A stretch of DNA of 9,642 nt from Synergistetes bacterium JGI 0000079-D21 (lineage in GTDB: Bacteria > Synergistota > Synergistia > Synergistales > 79-D21): the NCBI GenBank assembly GCA_000402835.1, contig AQRZ01000023.1, forward strand, positions 1-9,642, written 5' to 3'. Within the stretch, counting starts at the first letter, position 1; every line of letters starts with the position of its first letter. A program made the translations under genes and the position numbers. Shown here in pieces: positions 1 through 5,829 of the stretch. A model generated the notes under the pieces. That model was not told the origin of the DNA, searched no databases, and saw only the letters and a list, made by a program, of their open reading frames with translations.

Positions 1-95
1 AGATTGCCGGATACGCGACCCAGGCCATGACCCACTTGGATGCAGCAAGCCGAGTGGCTTCGGGAGTCGTAGATGCGGCTCTCGGCATTCGGGCC
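1..95 (+). repeat. Left arm of a perfect 95-bp inverted repeat
   Basis: Bases 1-95 equal the reverse complement of 2067-2161 with no mismatch; position i pairs with position 2162 minus i. Identity stops at 96 (g here, t in the other arm read in the same sense). The repeat may extend left beyond the window edge. Both arms are coding for the same part of a MoeA-PBP domain in the same frame. Confidence 0.97.
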
Positions 96-269
96 GCTGC
101 GGATGCTTTCGGGCTGGACTTCGTGACGATGGCCTGGGAACCCTTCGAGCTGGTCATCCCGGAAAAGTACCTGGAGCATCCCGGGGTAAGGGCGGTTCTG
201 GAGTCAATCCGGGATCCCGAGTGGAGAAGTGGCGTTGAAGCTATGGGAGGATATCGATGGCCGGATTGA
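1..269 (+). CDS. C-terminal end of a MoeA-PBP fusion protein (5' end off the window)
   Basis: This is the last 88 codons of a gene whose frame is open at the left edge; the first complete codon is at position 3 and the stop TGA is at 267-269. The first 31 residues are identical to residues 555-585 of the minus-strand MoeA-PBP protein, so this is the tail of the PBP-like domain found at the end of some MoeA proteins. After position 95 it continues for 57 residues, including a stretch rich in FGLDFV and ELVIPEKYL, typical of how this domain ends (family knowledge). It overlaps moaA by 13 bp (257-269), implying translational coupling. This is the natural C-terminus that the minus-strand copy lacks. 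It may be the real end of that same gene displaced by a fold-back join, not a second gene. An ATG at 27 is internal and not a likely start. Confidence 0.8.
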   Translation, partial: IAGYATQAMTHLDAASRVASGVVDAALGIRAAADAFGLDFVTMAWEPFELVIPEKYLEHPGVRAVLESIRDPEWRSGVEAMGGYRWPD

Positions 270-1249
270 TGGGTTCTTTCAACCGAAGGCTCGATTACGT
301 CAGGCTCTCGGTTACGGATCGCTGCAACTACCGGTGCCGCTACTGCATGCCGGAAGAGGGAGTCGATTGGCTCGACCACGAAAAGATCCTTTCCTACGAG
401 GAAATCCTGGTCCTGTGCCGCCTGCTTCACGAGATGGGAGTCAGGAAAATCCGGGTCACCGGCGGGGAACCCACGGTCAGAAAGGGGCTGCCCGACTTCC
501 TCAGGCGCCTCCATGAAGAAATCCCGGCTCTCCACGTGGCGCTGACGACAAACGGGTCCCTTTTGCATTCAATGGCGGTGGAACTGTCGGCGATCCCCCT
601 CGCAGGCCTGAATGTCAGCCTGGATTCCTTGGACCCTGAGAAGTTCAGGTTTCTGACCCGTTGCGGTTCGTTAGACGATGTCCTGGAAGGAATTCGCGCG
701 TTCAAGGCCAGATCCGACACTCCCCTCAAGATCAACACGGTTCTTATGCGGGGGTTCAACGACGAAGAAATCCCGGCCCTCCTCAAATTTGCCGAATCCT
801 GCGGCGCTGTTCTGAGGCTGATCGAATTCATGCCCCTGGACGAGTCCGTTTGGAGCCGGGATCGGTTCATTCCTGCAGACGACATTCTAAAGTCCCTCCC
901 GGAACCGGAAAAGTGGATACCGGAAACGAAAGCCCGCAGGAGTCCGAACCATGGAATTCCCGTGGGCCCGGCTCGATACCTCGTTCACGCGGAAACGGGG
1001 CAGAGGCTTGGCATCATCGCTGCTGTAGGTCACCACTTTTGCGAAACCTGCAACCGGTTGAGGATAACCGCAACCGGAGAGCTTCGGAGTTGCCTTTTCA
1101 GCCCTGAGGGCGTTTCCTTGAGAGAGGCGCTCCGCGAAGGAGACCTGGAAGCGGTCCGAGGGCTGATCCTTGCCGAAGCGGGAAGAAAGCCGAAATGCTG
1201 GAAGGAAGCTTCCGCCTCGACCCGGCATATGTCCCAGATTGGAGGATGA
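257..1249 (+). CDS. moaA: GTP 3',8-cyclase MoaA
   Basis: MoaA is a radical SAM enzyme that converts GTP to 3',8-cyclo-7,8-dihydro-GTP, the first step of molybdenum cofactor synthesis in the cytoplasm. The 330-residue protein is normal length for the family. It has the N-terminal CxxxCxxC cluster motif (C23, C27, C30, CNYRCRYC), the SAM-binding GGEP at 69-72, and the C-terminal second 4Fe-4S site (C262, C265 in FCETCNRLR, and C279). It ends in the Gly-Gly dipeptide known to be needed for MoaA activity. The ATG at 257 is chosen because GGGAGG at 245-250 lies 6 nt upstream; ATG 269 is less well placed. It overlaps the preceding MoeA-PBP tail by 13 bp and is 3 bp from moaC, so the three are probably cotranscribed and coupled. 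Confidence 0.97.
   Translation: MAGLMGSFNRRLDYVRLSVTDRCNYRCRYCMPEEGVDWLDHEKILSYEEILVLCRLLHEMGVRKIRVTGGEPTVRKGLPDFLRRLHEEIPALHVALTTNGSLLHSMAVELSAIPLAGLNVSLDSLDPEKFRFLTRCGSLDDVLEGIRAFKARSDTPLKINTVLMRGFNDEEIPALLKFAESCGAVLRLIEFMPLDESVWSRDRFIPADDILKSLPEPEKWIPETKARRSPNHGIPVGPARYLVHAETGQRLGIIAAVGHHFCETCNRLRITATGELRSCLFSPEGVSLREALREGDLEAVRGLILAEAGRKPKCWKEASASTRHMSQIGG
1241..1245 (+). promoter_or_regulatory. moaC Shine-Dalgarno site within the last codons of moaA
   Basis: GGAGG lies 7 nt before the moaC ATG at 1253. The same bases form the last two sense codons of moaA (GGA GGA), which encode the functional C-terminal Gly-Gly of MoaA. The site therefore carries two functions and supports translational coupling of moaA and moaC. 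Confidence 0.8.
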
Positions 1250-1252
1250 GGA

Positions 1253-1738
1253 ATGGGAGAGTTGACTCACCTGGATGCGGAAGGGCACCCCGTAATGGTC
1301 GACGTTTCGGGGAAGCCCGAAACCGAAAGGGAAGCGGTAGCGGAAGGTTGGGTTCATCTGCCGGAAAGTGTATACGATGCGATCCTGGAAAATCGGATCC
1401 GGAAGGGAGATGTCCTGAAGATTGCGGAACTCGCCGGAATCCAGGGAGCGAAAAGGACGGCTTCGCTGATCCCCCTGTGCCACGGGATTCGTCTTGACCA
1501 AGCGAGCGTTCGCTGCCACCTTGTCCCGGATCGGAAAGCGATCCGCGTAGAATGTCATGTCAAGGCCCGAGAGGTAACGGGTGTGGAAATGGAAGCCTTG
1601 ACGGGGGTTTCCGTTGCCGCCCTGACCGTATACGACATGTGCAAGGCGCTGGACAAGGGAATCGAAATTAGGAACATCCGCCTCCTCATGAAAAAAGGCG
1701 GCAAAAGCGGCGAGTACAAGGTTTCAGAAGGGGTGTGA
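1253..1738 (+). CDS. moaC: Cyclic pyranopterin monophosphate synthase MoaC
   Basis: MoaC acts after MoaA, converting 3',8-cyclo-7,8-dihydro-GTP to cyclic pyranopterin monophosphate. The 161-residue length is typical. Family hallmarks are all present: MVDVSGK at 15-21, the SLIPLCH block ending at H77, and TGVEMEALTGVSVAALTVYD at 109-128 followed by MCKA. H77, D128 and K131 coincide with the catalytic positions as I recall them for E. coli MoaC. One oddity is Gly at 78, where most MoaC proteins have Pro (LCHP). The start has GGAGG 7 nt upstream. It begins 3 bp after the moaA stop and ends 3 bp before the next gene, so it belongs to the same transcript. Confidence 0.97.
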   Translation: MGELTHLDAEGHPVMVDVSGKPETEREAVAEGWVHLPESVYDAILENRIRKGDVLKIAELAGIQGAKRTASLIPLCHGIRLDQASVRCHLVPDRKAIRVECHVKAREVTGVEMEALTGVSVAALTVYDMCKALDKGIEIRNIRLLMKKGGKSGEYKVSEGV

Positions 1739-1741
1739 AGG

Positions 1742-2066
1742 ATGCGGGTCATCGGGTTTCTCGAGGGGAAGAAATCGGCGGGCGGATTATCGATGATCTA
1801 CCTCCACCTGGGGAGCAGGGGAGATTGCCTGGTGAACGGGAAATCAGCCGAGATTTTTGGTTCCGGCCCAGGTTTCCTGGAAGACCTGGGGGAGGGACAA
1901 TGGCAGATCCTGTTTTCTTCAGATAGTCCAATTCAGGAAGGGCATTTCATCTCCCTCGAAAAGGACGGCCCGGTTCTTCTGGTCGAAGAACCTCTTGAAA
2001 AATGCTTCCGGCTGAAGCCGATCAAGGGAGGATTCGTATCGCTTTCTCAGAAAGCAGCACTTCAAA
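1742..2066 (+). CDS. Small protein after moaC, 3' end lost at a rearrangement junction; faint MOSC resemblance
   Basis: The ATG at 1742 lies 3 bp after the moaC stop and has AGAAGGGG at 1726-1733, 8 nt upstream, so translation from here is likely. The first 108 codons look like real protein. The open frame continues to a stop at 2372-2374, but everything after 2066 is antisense to moeA-PBP and is low-complexity Pro/Ser/Arg-rich, so it is not original. I do not firmly recognise the family. A segment around residues 67-90 (EGHFISLEKDGPVLLVEE then a Cys) resembles the end of MOSC domains, where a conserved Cys follows a hydrophobic strand, and MOSC proteins often sit in molybdenum-cofactor operons. 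That is a weak inference: the usual GDAH-type segment is not seen. The gene is probably truncated by the junction at 2066/2067. Confidence 0.55.
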
Positions 2067-3821
2067 GGCCCGAATGCCGAGAGCCGCATCTACGACTCCC
2101 GAAGCCACTCGGCTTGCTGCATCCAAGTGGGTCATGGCCTGGGTCGCGTATCCGGCAATCTTCGACCTGTCCAAGCCCGCCTCGAGAAGGAACCAGTCCA
2201 GGAGGATCCGAGTCCCGGCTCCCGCTTGACGGTTCACAATCCGGATCCTCTTTTCTGCGAGGTCCTCTATCCTTGAAAGTCCCATGGGATTTCCTTTCGC
2301 CACCAAAAACCCCTGCTCCCGATAATATAGGAGCTTTCGAACCCAGGAATCGCCGTTCGAGAGATCCTCGATAAACGCATCGTTATACCGGCCGGTCTTC
2401 CCGTCCAACAGATGGCAGGCCGCCAGGTGCCCCTCTCCCCGGGCAAGGGCCGCAAGACCACCGAGGCTCCCAACCGAACGGATCGCAAGGTCGGCCCCCT
2501 TTTTCCGAACGGGCGTTACGATCCGGGTAAACGCCGGATCGTCCGACCCTTGGAAAAGGGCCCTACTTGACCAGGGAACCGTTCGTTTGAACCACACGTT
2601 GACCCCGGTCCCTTTCGGACATTCGACCTTTTCCGAGGGCAAGAGGACGTACCCGTCAGCCTCATGCATCGACCCCATGGTCGATGCCCCGGAAGAAAGG
2701 ATCCAGAAGGTTTTTCTCCCTCCCACTTCCACGGCCTTCACCCTCAGCCACTCTTCGGTTCCCGCCGGGGACGAATGGGGCAGCATCATCTCGCATCGTA
2801 ATTCTTCCCGTGCCCGCAGTGCCCGGCGCAAGATCTCTTCCGGTTCCATCCCACCGACCGGCACACCGGACATAGCGAAAGTGGCCGGGGCCACCAGGCT
2901 CCAGGCGGCGACTGCCGCCGACATGGGGAATCCGGGGATTCCGAAGACCAGGGTCTTTTCTATCCTGCCAAAGAGAGCCGGACGCCCCGGTTTCATCCGG
3001 ACCCACCTGAACAGGATTTCACCCTCTGAGGCAATCACGTCGGCTGTGTGATCCCTTTTCCCTTTCGCCGTCCCGGCACCGATCAGGACCAGGTCGTAGC
3101 GCTCCGCCGCCGCCTTCAGCTTTTCCTTGATGAGGTCCGGCGCATCGGGCAAAACGGGGTGAATGTCAAGGTCCAGTCCCCATTCTTTAAAAATCCCCTT
3201 TATTAAGGCGGAATTGGTTTCGGGAACTTTTCCCTTCGGTTCCTCTTCGGTTTCCAACCATTCGCTTACCGGGAAAATCTCGTCTCCGGTCGGGATGAAA
3301 AGGCATCTCGGAAGCCGAAAGACAGGGATCTCTCCGATCCCCGCCCCCAGGAGAAGCGCGATCATGGGAGGGTCAACCCTTTCTCCCCAATGGGCAATGA
3401 CCTGCCCTTTCATGACGTCCTCCCCTACCGGACGGACGTTCGCCCCTGGAGGGAGCGCTTTTGAAATGAGGAGATCGCCGTTCTCCGCCATGGCGGTATC
3501 CTCTACCATCACCACGGAATCGCACCAATCCGGCAAGGGGCCGCCGGTATTCACCCAAAGGAAGCGATCCTGGGGGAGTCGCACAACAGTGGCCGGAGTC
3601 GCACGTCCCGTTTCGGCCGACTTCAGGGCAAAGCCGTCCACGGCGGAAGCGGCATAGTGCGGAACGTTTCGACGTGAAAGGACATCCTCGGCCAGGAGGA
3701 ACCCCAGCCCTTCCTCTGCGGGAATTCGAGCAACCTCCGGAAACCCTGCCTCCCGTACCGCTTCGAGGATGATCTTTCTTGCTTCAGGAAGGCTGACGTG
3801 TTCCTTGCAAGTCCTTACCAT
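2022..3821 (-). CDS. MoeA-type molybdopterin molybdenumtransferase fused to a PBP-like domain; C-terminus replaced at a junction
   Basis: Residues ~8-415 form a MoeA unit: VDGFAL at 61-66, TGDE at 178-181, KPGRP at 277-281 and GIPGFP at 294-299. MoeA proteins insert molybdate (or tungstate) into adenylylated molybdopterin. The usual GGxSxG loop is GAGTAKGKRD here (248-257). Residues ~420-585 form a PBP-like domain with HLAACHLLD at 465-473 and GAGTR at 534-538. Such fusions are known in anaerobic bacteria and archaea; the extra domain may sense or bind oxyanion or cofactor, but its role is not settled. The frame has 599 codons, but the last 14 (586-599) are encoded by antisense of the neighbouring gene and are not native. 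The lost end matches the 57 codons at 96-266, giving an expected 642-residue protein. ATG 3821 has GGAGG (3829-3833) 7 nt upstream and overlaps the upstream moeA stop by 7 bp. Confidence 0.9.
   Translation of the reverse strand: MVRTCKEHVSLPEARKIILEAVREAGFPEVARIPAEEGLGFLLAEDVLSRRNVPHYAASAVDGFALKSAETGRATPATVVRLPQDRFLWVNTGGPLPDWCDSVVMVEDTAMAENGDLLISKALPPGANVRPVGEDVMKGQVIAHWGERVDPPMIALLLGAGIGEIPVFRLPRCLFIPTGDEIFPVSEWLETEEEPKGKVPETNSALIKGIFKEWGLDLDIHPVLPDAPDLIKEKLKAAAERYDLVLIGAGTAKGKRDHTADVIASEGEILFRWVRMKPGRPALFGRIEKTLVFGIPGFPMSAAVAAWSLVAPATFAMSGVPVGGMEPEEILRRALRAREELRCEMMLPHSSPAGTEEWLRVKAVEVGGRKTFWILSSGASTMGSMHEADGYVLLPSEKVECPKGTGVNVWFKRTVPWSSRALFQGSDDPAFTRIVTPVRKKGADLAIRSVGSLGGLAALARGEGHLAACHLLDGKTGRYNDAFIEDLSNGDSWVRKLLYYREQGFLVAKGNPMGLSRIEDLAEKRIRIVNRQAGAGTRILLDWFLLEAGLDRSKIAGYATQAMTHLDAASRVASGVVDAALGIRAFEVLLSEKAIRILP
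2041..2055. repeat. Short perfect hairpin next to the junction
   Basis: GCTTTCT and AGAAAGC flank a single C, giving 7-bp perfect arms. It lies 11 bp from the strand-switch point at 2066/2067. There is no T-run next to it, so a terminator is unlikely. A 7-mer from it (GAAAGCA, 2050-2056) also occurs in antisense sense at 104-110, just past the end of the other repeat arm, so it could have helped template switching. This may be coincidence. Confidence 0.4.
2066..2067. other. Rearrangement or chimera junction (strand switch)
   Basis: Left of this point all genes are on the plus strand; right of it all are on the minus strand. Two coding frames facing each other lose their natural 3' ends here: the small gene after moaC and the MoeA-PBP gene. 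The bases right of the junction are an inverted copy of the window's first 95 bases. No transposase, target-site duplication or recombinase gene is seen. Confidence 0.85.
2067..2161 (-). repeat. Right arm of the perfect 95-bp inverted repeat
   Basis: This is the exact reverse complement of 1-95. It encodes residues 555-585 of the minus-strand MoeA-PBP protein. On its left side the match ends abruptly at a codon boundary, after which the reading frame has only 14 codons to a stop. Confidence 0.97.
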
Positions 3822-5041
3822 TGCAAAACCTCCACTCTCTCTCCCTTCCTGCGCGTTTCCTCGTTTTCCGCAAGGCGCACAAGAGCGTTCGCATTCTTCA
3901 GAACGGAAACGTACCCGGATTTACCCGGCATGGGCTTGGCTTGCCCCCCTGAAAGGAAGGCAGGAACGAATTCTTCCGTACCCGCTTTCCCGAAAAGGTC
4001 ACCGGCCAAAACCGCCTCCGAGGATTTCAGCGGACTTTGAGCCCCTGCCAGTGCCGAAAGCAACGGGAGTAAAAGGGTGATCGCAACGACGGAACAGGAG
4101 AGGGGATGTCCCGGCAGCCCCAAAAGCAGCCTCCTCTCCGGCATACAGCCGGCGATGAGAGCCGGTTTTCCGGGGTTCATGTTGATCCCCCTCACGAGGA
4201 GCCCTGGAGGAGGCAGATTTTCCATGATCTCTGAACAGAAATCCCTGACGCTCACCGAGGAACCCCCGCTCAAAAGAACGATGTCGTTTTCTTCCATGGA
4301 TTCCCGGACCGCTTCTCCAAGCCGGTCCCGGATGTCCGGCACGATCCCGAGGCGTTTTGCCTGGAAACCGTACCGTGCCAAGAGGAATTCCAGGAACCAG
4401 GCATTCGCGTCCCTGATCTTCCCAGGAGGAAGAACAGGCGTTTCGGCGGGAACGATCTCATCCCCCGTCGAGAGGATGCCTATCTTCAGGTCGAGGCGTT
4501 CAACCGTACAGATCCCCAAGGTCGCCAGAATTCCGACATTCCGGTCATCCACGAGATCACCCGCACTCAGGATCACTTCGTTTTGCCGGATTTCCTCCCC
4601 GCGGAAAACGAGATTCTCACCCGACTGGAGAGCCTTTCGAACTTCCAGCCAGGCTCCTGCCTGCACCGTGTCCTCCACCATGACAACCGCATCGGCTCCC
4701 TCGGGAATCATTCCCCCCGTGTGGACGAGAACACACTCCCCTTCCGCGACTCGCTTCTCGGTCTGCTCTCCCATCAGGATCTCCCCGGTGATCCGAAGGA
4801 ACACCGGAGCCGTGTCAGAGGCACCAGCCACATCCTCCGACCTTAAGGCATAACCGTCTCGAGTACTGCGGGTGAAGGGAGGATAATCTACCGGCGACAC
4901 CAGGTTCAAACCGCATCTCTTCCCCATCGCTTCCTGCAGAGGGACGGAGCGGGTTTTCAAGGGCCAGGGAAACCCCAACGCCTCGGCCACGTGTTCAATC
5001 GCTTCTTTTCTCGAGATCAGTTCTTTTGCAAAACCGGACAT
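3815..5041 (-). CDS. moeA: Molybdopterin molybdenumtransferase MoeA
   Basis: MoeA inserts the metal into molybdopterin in the last step of basic molybdenum-cofactor synthesis. The 408-residue protein is the normal single-unit length: MoeA N-terminal domains ~8-170, the molybdopterin-binding fold ~185-325 and a C-terminal domain ~335-408. Seen motifs are DGYA at 62-65, STGDE at 191-195, GGSSVSVRD at 259-267, NPGKP at 289-293 and GLPGHP at 308-313. The loop usually written GEDI is GEEI here (148-151), a conservative change at a metal-site position. ATG 5041 is chosen over a TTG at 5074 because GGAGG (5050-5054) lies 8 nt upstream and the earlier start adds 11 unconserved residues. It begins 29 bp after the SPOR gene and overlaps the second moeA by 7 bp. 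Two adjacent MoeA paralogues suggest divided work, perhaps molybdenum versus tungsten; that is inference. Confidence 0.95.
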   Translation of the reverse strand: MSGFAKELISRKEAIEHVAEALGFPWPLKTRSVPLQEAMGKRCGLNLVSPVDYPPFTRSTRDGYALRSEDVAGASDTAPVFLRITGEILMGEQTEKRVAEGECVLVHTGGMIPEGADAVVMVEDTVQAGAWLEVRKALQSGENLVFRGEEIRQNEVILSAGDLVDDRNVGILATLGICTVERLDLKIGILSTGDEIVPAETPVLPPGKIRDANAWFLEFLLARYGFQAKRLGIVPDIRDRLGEAVRESMEENDIVLLSGGSSVSVRDFCSEIMENLPPPGLLVRGINMNPGKPALIAGCMPERRLLLGLPGHPLSCSVVAITLLLPLLSALAGAQSPLKSSEAVLAGDLFGKAGTEEFVPAFLSGGQAKPMPGKSGYVSVLKNANALVRLAENEETRRKGERVEVLQW

Positions 5042-5049
5042 CCTAAGAA

Positions 5050-5054
5050 CCTCC
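5050..5054 (-). promoter_or_regulatory. Shine-Dalgarno site that sets the moeA start
   Basis: On the minus strand this reads GGAGG, 8 nt before the ATG at 5041. The alternative TTG at 5074 lies upstream of it, so the site favours the shorter 408-residue protein. Confidence 0.75.
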
Positions 5055-5070
5055 ACCCGCCTTGTGTGTT

Positions 5071-5829
5071 TCAACGAGTCCTTACGATCAGAACGGGATA
5101 GCCTTTATCGCCCAGCTCTTTCGCTAGCTTTTCGGCCGCCAGACGCTCATTCCCGGCCTGGACTACGACTTTCGTCAACGGTGTTTCCCCGTTTGCCGCC
5201 TCGATCGTACCAACCTTGAAGCCTTCCTGCCGAAGCTTCTTGACCAGGTTTTCCGCATTCCCGCGTTCCTTGAAGGCTCCGACCTGCACGCCCCAGGTTT
5301 CTTTTCCGGCCGCTCCCGTTCCTGTTTGGGTGCCCAGTTTCTCGGTTTCAGTCTTGGCCGGCGACGTTTGCGGTTCCGACACGGCAGCCGGTTTTCCTCC
5401 GGTTTTGACGGCGACCGGTTTGACAACCGGTTTTTCCTGAGCTGGCTTCGGCTTCGAAGTCGATTCCGATTTCGGCAACGGACTCCCTTCCGGAACTGCC
5501 ACCACCGTTTCTTCCGCTTCTCCGCTTAAGGGAGCACGGCTCCCTTCCTGAACCGTCACGGAACCGCTTTCAACTGTCTGTTCCGCAACAATCGGAGGAG
5601 TTTCGACCTTGGCAGACGGGAAGAAGAAAAGGCGGATTCCGAGAACAAGAACTCCGACAGCCACGAGACCTACAATTGGAAGCATGAAGTGGCCGAAACC
5701 GAAACTCGTTCGGCGGGATCGGCTCCTGCGGTTCCTTCGCGAAGGTAGACGCCTCTGCGGACGCGGGGGCACCCCCTCGGGGTTCGCCTCGTCATCCCCC
5801 AATTCCCATTCTTCGGATTCAGGAAGCAT
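5071..5829 (-). CDS. SPOR-domain membrane protein, probably binding septal peptidoglycan
   Basis: The 252-residue protein has an acidic N-terminus (1-20), a strongly basic stretch (RRNRRSRSRR at 31-40) and one transmembrane segment at about 47-70 (LPIVGLVAVGVLVLGI). A low-complexity linker rich in Lys, Pro, Glu, Thr and Val follows (~75-178), then a C-terminal SPOR domain (~179-252, WGVQVGAFKERGNAENLVKKL). The basic stretch before the helix predicts a cytoplasmic N-terminus and an SPOR domain outside the inner membrane. SPOR domains bind denuded glycan strands at the division site, and the nearby ftsA and ftsZ fit a septal role. ATG 5829 is preferred to a TTG at 5859 because GGGGGG (5837-5842) lies 7 nt upstream. 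It overlaps the end of the radical SAM gene by 11 bp. It is not recognisable as FtsN or DedD in particular. Confidence 0.9.
   Translation of the reverse strand: MLPESEEWELGDDEANPEGVPPRPQRRLPSRRNRRSRSRRTSFGFGHFMLPIVGLVAVGVLVLGIRLFFFPSAKVETPPIVAEQTVESGSVTVQEGSRAPLSGEAEETVVAVPEGSPLPKSESTSKPKPAQEKPVVKPVAVKTGGKPAAVSEPQTSPAKTETEKLGTQTGTGAAGKETWGVQVGAFKERGNAENLVKKLRQEGFKVGTIEAANGETPLTKVVVQAGNERLAAEKLAKELGDKGYPVLIVRTR

Noticed and set aside
887..1558. 223-codon minus-strand open frame across moaA and moaC
   Set aside because: It overlaps two unmistakable genes on the other strand, and the product looks random.
2041..2055. Rho-independent terminator
   Set aside because: The stem is only 7 bp with a 1-base loop and no T-run on either side.
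1..2161. Insertion sequence or transposon bounded by the inverted repeat
   Set aside because: The repeat arms are MoeA coding sequence, no transposase lies between them, and no target duplication is seen.
2067..2374. Plus-strand extension of the gene after moaC to a stop at 2372-2374
   Set aside because: It is antisense to well-conserved MoeA-PBP coding sequence and reads as Pro/Ser/Arg-rich low-complexity protein.
4077..4853. 258-codon plus-strand open frame
   Set aside because: It is antisense to moeA, which has many exact family motifs; the composition (Ser, Arg, Pro rich) is typical of a shadow frame in GC-rich DNA.
3815..5074. Longer MoeA from TTG 5074
   Set aside because: The SD site lies between this TTG and ATG 5041, so the ATG is the better start.
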